A DNA stretch of 64,000 nucleotides, taken from NCBI GenBank assembly GCA_036557785.1, contig DATBGZ010000030.1, positions 1 to 64,000 of the forward strand, given 5' to 3'. The DNA is from DATBGZ01 sp036557785 (GTDB lineage: Bacteria; Actinomycetota; Actinomycetes; Mycobacteriales; Micromonosporaceae). Shown here piece by piece: positions 1 through 7,067 of this stretch. Below the pieces are notes generated by a model that was not told where the DNA came from, did no database searches, and was given only the letters and a program-made list of their open reading frames with translations. How positions within the stretch are numbered: position 1 is the first letter of the stretch; every line of letters begins with the position of its first letter. Made by a program: the position numbers and the translations under genes.

Positions 1-2
1 TG

Positions 3-245
3 AGCGTCGACGACCTGCGCGGCCAGTCCCGCTCCCGGGTCCTCGTCAACGCCCGCCAGGTCGCCATGTACCTGTGCCGCGAGCTCACCGACATGTCCCT
101 GCCCCGCATCGGTCACGCCTTCGGCGGCCGCGACCACACCATGGTCATGCACGCCGATCGCAAGATCCGCCAGTTAATGCCCGAACAGCCCGCCCTGTTC
201 AACCAGATCACCGAACTTCTACGGGCGCTCGGGGTGCGCCGATGA
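3..245 (+). CDS. C-terminal part of a DnaA domain IV (DnaA-box binding) protein, cut by window start
   Basis: The open frame running in from the window edge ends in a domain IV helix-turn-helix of the DnaA type. It carries RSRVLVNARQVAMYLCREL followed by the family signature GGRDHTMVMHADRKI, which in DnaA binds the DnaA box. The C-terminus (TELLRALGVRR) differs from the usual end of chromosomal actinobacterial DnaA. The following genes are not dnaN, recF or gyrB, so this is unlikely to be the oriC copy. It may be an accessory DnaA-like protein or a short stand-alone domain IV protein of a mobile element. The N-terminal part lies outside the window, so the full domain content is unknown. Confidence 0.8.
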   Translation, partial: SVDDLRGQSRSRVLVNARQVAMYLCRELTDMSLPRIGHAFGGRDHTMVMHADRKIRQLMPEQPALFNQITELLRALGVRR

Positions 246-487
246 GCGTGGTCGATGGAGTTCGTCAGAGCCCGCCTGCGGTCATGCCCGTCGAGGCCCC
301 GGCGCCCGACTGGACGTCCGGCATCTCGTCGACGGCAAGCTGATGACGCTCGTCGAGGTGGCCGTATGAGCGCCAGGCGTGTCGCCCGGTCTGGCTCGCT
401 GGCTTGTTCATCGATATGCGCGCGACGACGGTCGAGGAGTACGACCAGTTCGTGCTTCAGCGCGGTCCCCTGGAAGTGGTGTCGCGT
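246..487. other. Non-coding or decayed stretch after the DnaA-like gene
   Basis: No convincing gene is present. A small frame starts ATGA-overlapped with the DnaA-like stop (about 242-343, 33 residues). A second short plus frame around 350-490 has host-like codon use (it reads FIDMRATTVEEYDQFVLQRG) but lacks a credible start and dissolves into the antisense of the next gene. The two fragments look like remnants of small accessory genes. Confidence 0.4.
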
Positions 488-1333
488 TCATCGCGGCGCG
501 TCGCGTGCGGTCGCGGCGGGCGCCGTGAGGATCGCGGCGTTGTGCAGAATGAGGGGTTTCCACTCGGGCGCGCCGTGGCGGCCGTGCTTCGGGTCGACGC
601 CGATGAACACGCGTCCCCCGACGCGGACCCGGAAGTGCCGGGTGTCCCAGTCGACAGCGGCGCGTTGGCGGATCCGGCCAGGCACGTGCCAGGTCTGGCT
701 CTTGTAGTCGACGATACTGGAATGGCCGTGGATCTGCCCGTAGGGAACCATTCCGCCCCGGCTGTAGTAGTCCATCCATGACTCATGCAGCTCGGTGCCG
801 GCCTCTGCCCACAGTGGACCGGCACCGACCTGTTCCGGTGTTTCCGGGCCACGCCAGATGACGGGCGGGTGGTCGTTGAGCCGCCAAACGGCGGTGCTGG
901 CAGTCATCGGTTCGCCGATGGACTGCCAGGCGCCGACGGTCAGCCCGGCATGGGTGAGCAGGTACTCGTCGCCGCCGTCGGTGGCGACGGCGGTGGCGAC
1001 GTTCATTTGACCCTTGTCCCACCAGCGGCTCAGTGTCGTGACGCCGTCAGCGTCGAGAGGCTCGGGCCAGAACATGCTCTGGCCGGGTAGGTATTGGGCT
1101 TCGTGGTTGCCGGCCAACTGCACCCACTGCTGTGGCTGACGGTCCAGAATCTGGTCGACGAGGTAAAGGACGCCGATGCTGTCGGGGCCGCGGTCGACCA
1201 GGTCACCGACCTGCACGACCACCACACCGTCGGGAAGCGTCAGCGGGTCGCCATGGGCGCCGACCGACCGCAGCGCCCAGTTGAGTTGGTCGAGATGACC
1301 GCCGATATCGCCGATGACGACAACTCTGGGCAT
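488..1333 (-). CDS. Calcineurin-like metallophosphoesterase
   Basis: Predicted soluble dinuclear-metal phosphoesterase of 281 residues. The metal-binding blocks occur in order: GDIGGH at 8-13, GDLVDRG at 43-49, GNHE at 75-78, a THAG block in the middle and GQIHGHS near the C-terminus, which together make the full ligand set of the family. The ATG start is chosen because GGGAGG lies 7 nt upstream; an in-frame TTG 15 bases earlier would swallow that site. The protein is closest in style to diadenosine-tetraphosphatase or serine/threonine phosphatase-like enzymes, but the substrate cannot be told from sequence. It stands alone between remnants. Confidence 0.85.
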   Translation of the reverse strand: MPRVVVIGDIGGHLDQLNWALRSVGAHGDPLTLPDGVVVVQVGDLVDRGPDSIGVLYLVDQILDRQPQQWVQLAGNHEAQYLPGQSMFWPEPLDADGVTTLSRWWDKGQMNVATAVATDGGDEYLLTHAGLTVGAWQSIGEPMTASTAVWRLNDHPPVIWRGPETPEQVGAGPLWAEAGTELHESWMDYYSRGGMVPYGQIHGHSSIVDYKSQTWHVPGRIRQRAAVDWDTRHFRVRVGGRVFIGVDPKHGRHGAPEWKPLILHNAAILTAPAATARDAPR

Positions 1334-1454
1334 ACCGGCCTCCCTCAAACCCTGGTCTACACGCCGGCAACCCTACCCGCGCACCGCGGTTAGAGTTCCG
1401 AGTCGCCCACCGGGAGCCAGCCTGACGCCGGGCGAATCCTGGCCAGTGACGAGG

Positions 1455-1679
1455 TCACATCATCGGGGTAACGGGGCCGAACCGATGCCAGAAGTCGACA
1501 AACACCCATGGGTCGTTACGATCGAACCGGTCGTCTGGGAACGCGTTACCCGGTTCGGGCTCGACCACCTCGAAACCGTCGTCATCCTCGGTCTCTTCGA
1601 GCTCAACATGGACGAGATAAGGCGCGATTTGCTCGCTGTCGCAGCCGAGCGCACTCGCGATGGCCTCGTCGTTGCCGCG
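1455..1679 (-). pseudogene. Possible decayed minus-strand gene (C-terminal portion)
   Basis: Read on the minus strand, about 74 codons give an acidic, natural-looking C-terminus (NDEAIASALGCDSEQIAPYL, then an acidic stretch, ending FWHRFGPVTPMM and a TGA). Directly upstream in frame is a TAA, preceded by GRLARRLRAI, as if a longer gene had acquired a stop. The antisense plus frame (from an ATG at 1485) is also open and cannot be fully excluded. I recognise no family. Confidence 0.3.
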
Positions 1680-2027
1680 TTAGATGGCCCGCAGCCGCCT
1701 GGCCAGTCGTCCTCACCGAGACCGCACGGAGCAATTCAGCTACGTCATCACCGTCTTCTTCGGTGTGCCCCCGTGCTCACGAACCTTAATCCGTGGGAAC
1801 AAGGGTACGGAACTCTGTTAGTAGGGCTGTGCACACAAGATCATCGATCCTGCGCTACCTTGCCTGTTCGTTTACGGGTGGAACCGGACGTGGCTGTGGT
1901 CGCTGTCGCGTGGCCAGGTGCCGGGCGGTTCCGCCGGACAGCAGGGCGGCGGTGCCGGGGTGCGGGCAGGCCAGCGGGCGTCTTCGCCGAGGACCGGGAT
2001 GCGGTGCGACGGCAAGGTTCGTCGAGA
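1680..2027. other. Intergenic stretch with no supported gene
   Basis: All frames here are short or show codon use inverted relative to neighbours. I see no tRNA, hairpin or repeat. Base composition is somewhat lower in GC than the flanking genes, in line with gene decay between the metallophosphoesterase and the alpha/beta hydrolase. Confidence 0.4.
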
Positions 2028-2846
2028 CTATCGGCTGACGATGGCTGCGATCTCGTCGGGGTGCTCGGTCGGAATGCTGTGATGCGTAGCGTGGGCTAAC
2101 TCGACGACCTCGAGCTGGCCGAGACACGCCTCGGCCGCTGCTCGTATCCGCTTGGGTTGATGCGCCCGGCTCTGCTTCGCCAATACCAGCGTGACCGGCA
2201 GGTCGAGGCGCCGCAGGTCGGCCGGCTTCGGCCGTTTCGGAAGAACGAGCTTCGGGCTCGGGCGACCCACCCGCTGGGTCGTGACGGTGCGCCACAGCGG
2301 GTCGAGGCCGACGGGGCCGGTCTCCCAGTCGAGCAGCCGGCCGAACCGACGTGCATTGGGTCGGAGCATGAACGGCAATGTATGCATCAAGTAGGTGACA
2401 GAGAAGCCGCGGAAGCACGTTGTCGGGTCGAGCAGAACGAGCCGCGCTACCGGATCCGGGTGGGCCATCGCACCGTTGAGGGCGACCCAACCACCGTAGG
2501 AGTGACCGACCACAGTGGCTTTTCCGCCAGCGAGATGGAGGCCATCGAGGATGTCGCCGAACCAGGCGGCCAGGTCGTTCGGTGTCCGGGCGGGCCGGGT
2601 CTCCGTGAAGTTCTCGGTCATCTCCACGGCGCACACGCGGTGTCTGGTGCTGAGTCGGCTGGTCACGGCCCACCAAGCTGTGGCGGTCGCTCCGCCACCG
2701 GACAGCAGCACCACGGCCCCCGCCGACGGTGGCCCGGTCAGATACACCCGGGTCGTGCCGAATCGGTGAGGCACGTCGAGGTCGGTCCTGTCGGCAGGCC
2801 ACCGGCTCAGCAGTGACGCGTAGGCGCGTGCGAAGTCGTCGCTCAT
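2028..2846 (-). CDS. Alpha/beta hydrolase
   Basis: Soluble hydrolase of 272 residues with the nucleophile elbow GHSYGG at 114-119 (Ser116), an oxyanion-type LLSGGGA strand near 47-53 and a C-terminal His in ATHHSIPTEHPDE. The Asp usually found in a G-x-x-D strand before the His is not obvious: that stretch reads VLAKQSRAHQPKRI, so the acid may sit elsewhere. The ATG is preceded directly by GGAGG, an unusually short spacing. A 17-bp palindrome lies 15 nt upstream, next to the remnant of a divergent MarR gene, so it was probably once controlled by that regulator. Substrate unknown. Confidence 0.85.
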   Translation of the reverse strand: MSDDFARAYASLLSRWPADRTDLDVPHRFGTTRVYLTGPPSAGAVVLLSGGGATATAWWAVTSRLSTRHRVCAVEMTENFTETRPARTPNDLAAWFGDILDGLHLAGGKATVVGHSYGGWVALNGAMAHPDPVARLVLLDPTTCFRGFSVTYLMHTLPFMLRPNARRFGRLLDWETGPVGLDPLWRTVTTQRVGRPSPKLVLPKRPKPADLRRLDLPVTLVLAKQSRAHQPKRIRAAAEACLGQLEVVELAHATHHSIPTEHPDEIAAIVSR

Positions 2847-2860
2847 CCTCCACTACTACC

Positions 2861-2877
2861 ATCTCGATAGACGAGAT
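2861..2877. promoter_or_regulatory. Palindromic operator upstream of the hydrolase
   Basis: Perfect inverted repeat ATCTCG-N5-CGAGAT between the hydrolase start (2846) and the truncated MarR gene. Palindromes of the ATCTCGA/TCGAGAT kind are typical MarR-family operators. It sits where it could control both divergent genes. Confidence 0.5.
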
Positions 2878-2941
2878 AGTCGCTGAACGAGAGATTAACC
2901 TGATAAAATGCCGCCGACCAGCCGCCACCGATTCGCCGCAG

Positions 2942-3061
2942 ATGCAGTTGGTGCACCTGCTCCGCTCCGTGACGATGGACCTCGACGTGCTCGGCGCAAG
3001 ATTCGCGAGCACACATGGCCTGCACACCACGGATGTGCGCAGCCGCGCACAGGGCGACTGA
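2942..3061 (+). pseudogene. Truncated MarR-family regulator (N-terminal remnant)
   Basis: A 39-codon frame starting with ATG reads LVHLLRSVTMDLDVLGARFA followed by HGLHTTDVR, which is how many actinobacterial MarR regulators begin (the first helix and the entry to the winged helix). After DVR the protein leaves the family pattern and stops within six codons; the winged-helix DNA-binding part and the dimer helix are missing. The next gene (AAA ATPase) ends 21 bases further on, so the rest was probably deleted when that gene arrived. A TAAAAT box lies at about 2902-2907. The divergent hydrolase and the palindrome between them match a classic MarR regulator-target pair. Confidence 0.6.
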
Positions 3062-3082
3062 TGCGCCGTACGACTGAACCAG

Positions 3083-4351
3083 TCACGGGCCGAGAAGGGC
3101 CAGCGGGATGGCCGCGATATCGTCGCGGCGGCGGTAGGCGTGTTCTCCGGCATAGATGACGATGGCGTCGATCAGATCCTGACCGATCCGGTCGCGTAGC
3201 CAGTGCAGGTGCTTGGTGTCGGCGTCCTCTACGCGGTCGGCCAGCTTCACTTCGATGCCGAGCACTCGGCCGTCCGCGTGCTGGATGATCAGGTCTACCT
3301 CGTGGTCGTTGTTGCGGGTGCGCAGGTGACCCACCCGGGCTTCGGCGGCTCCGGCGTAGGTGTGGATGCTGAGCGCTGCGAGGTGTTCGAAGAGCGCGCC
3401 GAGGATGGTTCCCTCGGACAGGTCCGTGCTGCCTTGCTCGGCACGTAGCAGCGCGGCGTCGTCGAGGCCGAGCAGTCGGGCGGCCAGCGCCGGGTCGGCC
3501 AGGTAGTGCTTGGGGGACTGGCCGAGCCGGTCCAGATGGTTGTGGCTGGGGATCCACGGCGGTATCGCATCGAGCAACCACAAAGACGACAGCGCGTCGC
3601 GGTAGGCAAGCGTCGTCTCCTTGGCCGGCTTGTTCGCCAGCCCGGCGGTCGCCGCGTCGAGGATCTTCGAATAGGCCGTCGTCGTCGATGTCGCAGCCGC
3701 GTAAGCGGCAAGCCACGCCCGCAGCACGGCTGGCCTACGCACCGGGTAACCCTGCTCGGGAAACTCCCGCTGTACGACGTTGTCCAGGTACGCGTCCAAC
3801 TCCGCCCGACGCACCCGAGGCGACAGTCTGCGGATGGCAGGGAATCCCGACGCCACGATCTCCTCGACGTAGTCCGTCAGCCGGAGCTTGGCGGCCCCGC
3901 CGACGTCACGGTTCCCGCTGAGGAGTGCGGCCAAGCTCACGGTCGGCGTCTCGATGCCCCGCTCGGCAACGCTCAGTGGACGCATCCGCATCGGCACGAT
4001 CCGCCCGGCTCCCGAATGGACCACCGAACCGCGCGGTGCCGAACTGCCCGCGACGATGAAATGGCCGGGCGGGGAGCCGGCATCGACGGCGTGCCGTACG
4101 TGGTCCCACACCTCGGGCAGGCGCTGCCACTCGTCCACTAACACCGGGCCGGACAGGCGGGTCAGGACCGACGGGTCAGCCGTGACGATCTCTCGCTGAG
4201 CGGCGAGGCTGAGATCGATGACCGATGCGGCCCGCTGCAGTGCCGTCGCGGTCTTGCCGACGCCCTTCGGGCCATGGATCGACAAGGCGCGAAGTTGCGG
4301 CTGAAGCTCGTCCAGCGTGTCGTCCAGGATGCGGCGTCGATACTCGACCAC
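3083..4351 (-). CDS. AAA_14 ATPase with C-terminal DUF4143
   Basis: A 422-residue P-loop ATPase. Walker A is GPKGVGKT at 27-34 and Walker B VLVDEW at 70-75. The C-terminal DUF4143 half carries a nuclease-like core, EVDLIIQ followed by GIEVKLA, the D-x(n)-ExK arrangement of the PD-(D/E)XK fold. Such proteins are common, mobile single genes in actinobacteria; a role is not established, although toxin, defence or DNA-related functions are often suspected. The start is GTG with TAGAGT 6 nt upstream, predicting a leaderless mRNA. Two direct repeats lie just upstream of that box, possibly for autoregulation. Confidence 0.85.
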   Translation of the reverse strand: MVEYRRRILDDTLDELQPQLRALSIHGPKGVGKTATALQRAASVIDLSLAAQREIVTADPSVLTRLSGPVLVDEWQRLPEVWDHVRHAVDAGSPPGHFIVAGSSAPRGSVVHSGAGRIVPMRMRPLSVAERGIETPTVSLAALLSGNRDVGGAAKLRLTDYVEEIVASGFPAIRRLSPRVRRAELDAYLDNVVQREFPEQGYPVRRPAVLRAWLAAYAAATSTTTAYSKILDAATAGLANKPAKETTLAYRDALSSLWLLDAIPPWIPSHNHLDRLGQSPKHYLADPALAARLLGLDDAALLRAEQGSTDLSEGTILGALFEHLAALSIHTYAGAAEARVGHLRTRNNDHEVDLIIQHADGRVLGIEVKLADRVEDADTKHLHWLRDRIGQDLIDAIVIYAGEHAYRRRDDIAAIPLALLGP

Positions 4352-4357
4352 CCGGGT

Positions 4358-4363
4358 ACTCTA
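4358..4363 (-). promoter_or_regulatory. -10 box for a leaderless transcript of the AAA_14 gene
   Basis: TAGAGT on the minus strand ends 6 nt before the GTG start, leaving no room for a ribosome binding site. Transcription would begin at or next to the start codon. Confidence 0.5.
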
Positions 4364-4377
4364 CCAAACGCCGAGCT

Positions 4378-4417
4378 TCTAGTCTTCCAATCGCAGGAAG
4401 TCTAGTCTGCCAATCGC
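4378..4417. repeat. Two 17-bp direct repeats upstream of the AAA_14 promoter
   Basis: TCTAGTCTTCCAATCGC at 4378-4394 and TCTAGTCTGCCAATCGC at 4401-4417 differ at one base and are spaced 23 bp apart, about two helical turns. They lie just upstream of the AAA_14 promoter on its template side, a position suited to a regulator bound twice on the same face. Confidence 0.7.
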
Positions 4418-4751
4418 CGGACCCGCTCGGGTGAGGTTACCTGTGTCTGGCAGGCGGATCGGCTTGGGGCGACTCGTCGAGTCTGGACTCGCCAGCGAGC
4501 TGCTTCGGTTCCTGGTCGCGAGCCTGGGACCGCCACCAATCCAAGATCATGACAGACACGCGGACACCGCCCGTTGGTGCTCCCCCGGCGTCATGGGCAC
4601 CGTCTCCGGCTCCCGAAGCCTGACCGACCTCGTTCGGCGTTAGTGGCCATGCCGTCTCAGCGATCGTCGCCAGCCGGAGATATCGACGGACGGCTCTGCG
4701 CCCGGGGTGCGTTCATGAGTACGCAAGGCGGTTCGCGTGCTCCCACCTAAG
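4418..4751. other. Intergenic stretch between AAA_14 gene and tRNA-Ala
   Basis: No gene can be supported. A minus-strand frame containing VMILDWWRSQARDQEPKQ has near-normal third-position GC but only about 40 codons and no clear start. No hairpin or repeat was seen. Confidence 0.4.
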
Positions 4752-4824
4752 TGGAGCCGAGGGGACTCGAACCCCTGACCCCCACACTGCCAGTGTGGTG
4801 CGCTACCAACTGCGCCACGGCCCC
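4752..4824 (-). tRNA. tRNA-Ala(GGC)
   Basis: On the minus strand the 73-nt sequence begins GGGGCCG and ends CGGCTCC plus discriminator A, giving a 7-bp acceptor stem with one G-U pair. The anticodon stem-loop CACACTGGCAGTGTG presents GGC, and the T arm contains GGTTCGAGTCC. CCA is not encoded. Confidence 0.96.
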
Positions 4825-4942
4825 GCGACCCACCTCGCGGCGGGCACTCGCGCAATCTTACACAGCCCCCCACCCGCCAATGCACCGACATTCCACCAGC
4901 GCCCCGCAACGCCAGACCGTACGGCGTGAACAACGGCAGAGG

Positions 4943-5497
4943 TCAGTTGAGGGTGGGGTCGGGCGGGTACATGGCGATGGCGGCGTGCATGCCGCCCTGG
5001 CGACGCAGCACTGTCGCCCAGAGGTCGTCCGGGCGCTCGGTGAAGGCGTCGCCGGGCAGGGCGGCGAAGGTGAGCCATGAGCCGGTCGCGATCTCGTCCT
5101 CGAGCTGACCGGGGGCCCAGCCCGCGTACCCGGCGAAGACCCGCACGTCCAGCAACTGCTCCCGGATGATGTCGGGATCCCGGGTCAGGTCGAGGGTGCC
5201 GAGGGTGCCCTGCACGCGCGAGAAGCCAGCCAGCTCGGCCGTCGCGGTACGGAGCCGGGCGAGGCAGATGGCGGCCTCCGGCTGCACCGGCCCGCCCTCG
5301 AAGACCACCGACGGTTCGCTCGCGACACCGCCCCATCCGCCGAGCACCTCATGGACGGGCACTTCGGTGGCGCGGTTGAGCACGACGCCGAGAGCGCCGC
5401 CGTTCTCGTGCGCCACGAGCAGCACGACCGTACGGTCGAAGTTCGGGTCACGCAGCACCGGAGTCGCGACGAGCAGTTGCCCGACCAACGACTCCAT
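4943..5497 (-). CDS. yqgE: YqgE/AlgH family protein (UPF0301)
   Basis: A 184-residue protein matching the YqgE/AlgH family throughout: MESLVGQLLVATPVLRDPNF at the start, VLLVAHENGGALGVVLNRAT, the FEGGPV block and the WAPGQLEDEI block. The biochemical role of the family is unsettled; in Pseudomonas the homologue was named as an alginate regulator. The ATG chosen has GGGACGG just upstream and gives the usual family length. A further in-frame ATG pair at 5555-5560 lies 7 nt after a TATGGT box, so a longer leaderless form is possible. It is divergent from mtnP with a very short shared promoter region. Confidence 0.88.
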   Translation of the reverse strand: MESLVGQLLVATPVLRDPNFDRTVVLLVAHENGGALGVVLNRATEVPVHEVLGGWGGVASEPSVVFEGGPVQPEAAICLARLRTATAELAGFSRVQGTLGTLDLTRDPDIIREQLLDVRVFAGYAGWAPGQLEDEIATGSWLTFAALPGDAFTERPDDLWATVLRRQGGMHAAIAMYPPDPTLN

Positions 5498-5567
5498 CGG
5501 CCGTCCCTTCGTCAGTCCGGGCACCCGTTCCGGCTCACCCGCATCCCGGGGCAACATCATGCAACGC

Positions 5568-5600
5568 ACCATAGCCCGCGTGAAGCCTCCCGGTTAGAGT
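5568..5600. promoter_or_regulatory. Compact divergent promoter region yqgE/mtnP
   Basis: TATGGT on the minus strand (5568-5573) faces yqgE, and TAGAGT on the plus strand (5595-5600) lies 6 nt before the mtnP GTG. Both fit the TANNNT -10 pattern, and mtnP should be leaderless. The two boxes are only about 20 bp apart. Confidence 0.5.
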
Positions 5601-5606
5601 CTGCCC

Positions 5607-6413
5607 GTGACCGTGCATGCCGACATCGGCGTCGTTGGGGGATCCGGGCTCTACGAACTACTCGACGGGGCATCCGAGCACACCATCGAAACGCCGTACG
5701 ATTTGCCCTCAGACCCGCTGACCGTCGCCGAGGTCGGTGGCCGGTCGGTCGCCTTCCTCCCCCGCCATGGCCGCGACCACCGCTACCCTCCGCACCGCGT
5801 TCCGTACCGGGCCAACCTCTGGGCCCTGCGCGAGTTGGGCGTGCGGCAGATCCTTGCCCCCTGCGCGGTGGGCGGATTGCTGCCGGAGCTGGGCCCCGGT
5901 TCGTTGGTCCTGCCCGATCAGCTCGTCGACCGTACGTCGGGTCGGGTGCAGACCTTCTACAACAACGGCGCTGTGCACATCACCTTCGCGGACCCGTACT
6001 GCCCGACCGGCCGGGCCGTGGTTCGCACCGTTGCGCAGGAGTCTGGAATCGCGATCGTCGATGGCGGCACGATGGTGGTTGTCGAGGGCCCGCGCTTCTC
6101 GACCCGAGCCGAGTCGCGCTGGTACGCCAGCCTCGGCGGCACGCTCGTCAACATGACCGGCCACCCCGAGGCGGTTCTCGCCCGGGAACTCGGCCTGTGC
6201 TACACGGCGATCGCGCTCGTCACCGACTACGACGCCGGAGTGGCCGGCCAGCGTCCGGTGACCCAGGAGGAGGTCTTCCGGGTCTTCGGCGAGAACACCG
6301 TACGGTTGCGGGCTCTCCTGCTCGACGCCGCGGCCGCGCTCCCGCTGGATGCCGACTGCCCGTGTCGCCATGCGCTCGACGGCATCGACATCGCCGCCGT
6401 CCAGCCGGTCTGA
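5607..6413 (+). CDS. mtnP: S-methyl-5'-thioadenosine phosphorylase
   Basis: A 268-residue purine nucleoside phosphorylase family protein, predicted to cleave methylthioadenosine with phosphate to adenine and methylthioribose-1-phosphate (methionine salvage). Visible motifs are the N-terminal phosphate loop GGSGLYELL (11-19), PRHGRDHRYPPHRVPYRANL, EGPRFSTRAES, NMTGHPE and VTDYDAGV. The TDYD aspartates are those that read the 6-amino group of adenine, favouring MTAP over 6-oxopurine phosphorylases. The start is GTG with TAGAGT 6 nt upstream, consistent with leaderless translation. No other mtn genes are adjacent. Confidence 0.9.
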   Translation: MTVHADIGVVGGSGLYELLDGASEHTIETPYDLPSDPLTVAEVGGRSVAFLPRHGRDHRYPPHRVPYRANLWALRELGVRQILAPCAVGGLLPELGPGSLVLPDQLVDRTSGRVQTFYNNGAVHITFADPYCPTGRAVVRTVAQESGIAIVDGGTMVVVEGPRFSTRAESRWYASLGGTLVNMTGHPEAVLARELGLCYTAIALVTDYDAGVAGQRPVTQEEVFRVFGENTVRLRALLLDAAAALPLDADCPCRHALDGIDIAAVQPV

Positions 6414-6439
6414 CACGGCTCCGCAGGCGAATAGCAGAA

Positions 6440-6475
6440 CTCCCCGACCTCCGTGCGAGCACGGCGGTCGGGGAG
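6440..6475. terminator. Bidirectional terminator between mtnP and ssrA
   Basis: CTCCCCGACC at 6440-6449 pairs perfectly with GGTCGGGGAG at 6466-6475, and the interior adds CCGT/ACGG. The convergent mtnP and tmRNA genes flank it. Confidence 0.75.
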
Positions 6476-6481
6476 CACGGG

Positions 6482-6850
6482 TGGAGGTGCCGGGAATCGA
6501 ACCCGGGTCCTCCGGCGCTTTGTCAGGGCTTCTCCGAGCGCAGCTCACTGTGCCTTTCTCGGCCCCACCAATCACGTGAGCGAGTTGGTGTGACGGGCCC
6601 AGTCGCGAGTGATCTCGCCGCACCAGCCCCGCGACGGAGCTAGATTGGCCAGCCCATTAGCTGACGCCGGGTCCTGGGCCATGGGCTCTCCCAGTCCGAC
6701 GGCCTGCTACTCGCCTCAGGCGGCGAGAGCGAGGCTAGCGCGATTAACCTTGGCGCTTATTGGTTTCCGACGATCGATTCTCGAGACGACGTCGGCTTCC
6801 TCGGCTCGCTTCCCCTGTCTCCGCGTCCGCAGTCGAAACCTGTCACCCCC
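6482..6850 (-). ncRNA. ssrA: tmRNA (SsrA)
   Basis: The minus strand shows a complete one-piece tmRNA of about 369 nt. The 5' end GGGGGTGACAGGTTTCGAC and the 3' end GGTTCGATTCCCGGCACCTCC plus A form the tRNA-Ala-like domain: GGGGGTG pairs with CACCTCC, with one G-U. CCA is not encoded. The resume frame at 6716-6754 reads GCC AAG GTT AAT CGC and on to TGA, giving the tag AKVNRASLALAA with the protease-recognised ALAA end. It rescues stalled ribosomes together with SmpB, which is encoded just upstream on the same strand. Confidence 0.95.
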
Positions 6851-6958
6851 TCGCGTGCGCCGGGCTGGTCCCGGGCACCAGATCAGCCTAACGCCAGCGG
6901 CAACCCGGTTCATTCCGACCACGCCGGGCCGCCTCCGAACCCCGGGCCCGCCCCCAAT

Positions 6959-7010
6959 AAGTCACTTTCAGGGCACCCGCAGCGCCGCCCGCGCCCTGAA
7001 AGTCACTTTT
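6959..7010. repeat. Inverted repeat between smpB and ssrA
   Basis: CTTTCAGGGC (6965-6974) and GCCCTGAAAG (6993-7002) are perfect 10-bp arms separated by 18 nt, and AAGTCACTTT-type flanks extend the symmetry on both sides with one mismatch. A T run follows on the plus strand. It may act as a terminator or be one copy of a small dispersed palindrome. Confidence 0.6.
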
Positions 7011-7067
7011 TGGGGGGCCGAGGAAGCCGGGAGGCGGCGAGTGCCCACCAAAGGTCGCGGGAGAGGA

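Noticed and set aside
1..245. Chromosomal origin region at the window start
   Set aside because: No dnaN or DnaA-box cluster follows the DnaA-like end; the next genes are unrelated accessory genes.
1485..2099. Plus-strand frame beginning MPEVDKHPWVVTIEP
   Set aside because: It is open but runs antisense to a more natural minus-strand frame, has no ribosome site and degrades into low-quality sequence after about 75 codons. Kept only as an alternative reading.
1855..3153. Long minus frame across the hydrolase and its upstream region
   Set aside because: Arg/Pro/Ser-rich shadow of the alpha/beta hydrolase in another frame.
4431..4643. Short plus frame of about 70 codons
   Set aside because: No start signal, no homology pattern and codon use not like neighbouring genes.
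5607..6413. 6-oxopurine (inosine) phosphorylase instead of MTA phosphorylase
   Set aside because: The TDYD aspartates and the NMT-x-x-PE block favour 6-aminopurine (methylthioadenosine) specificity.
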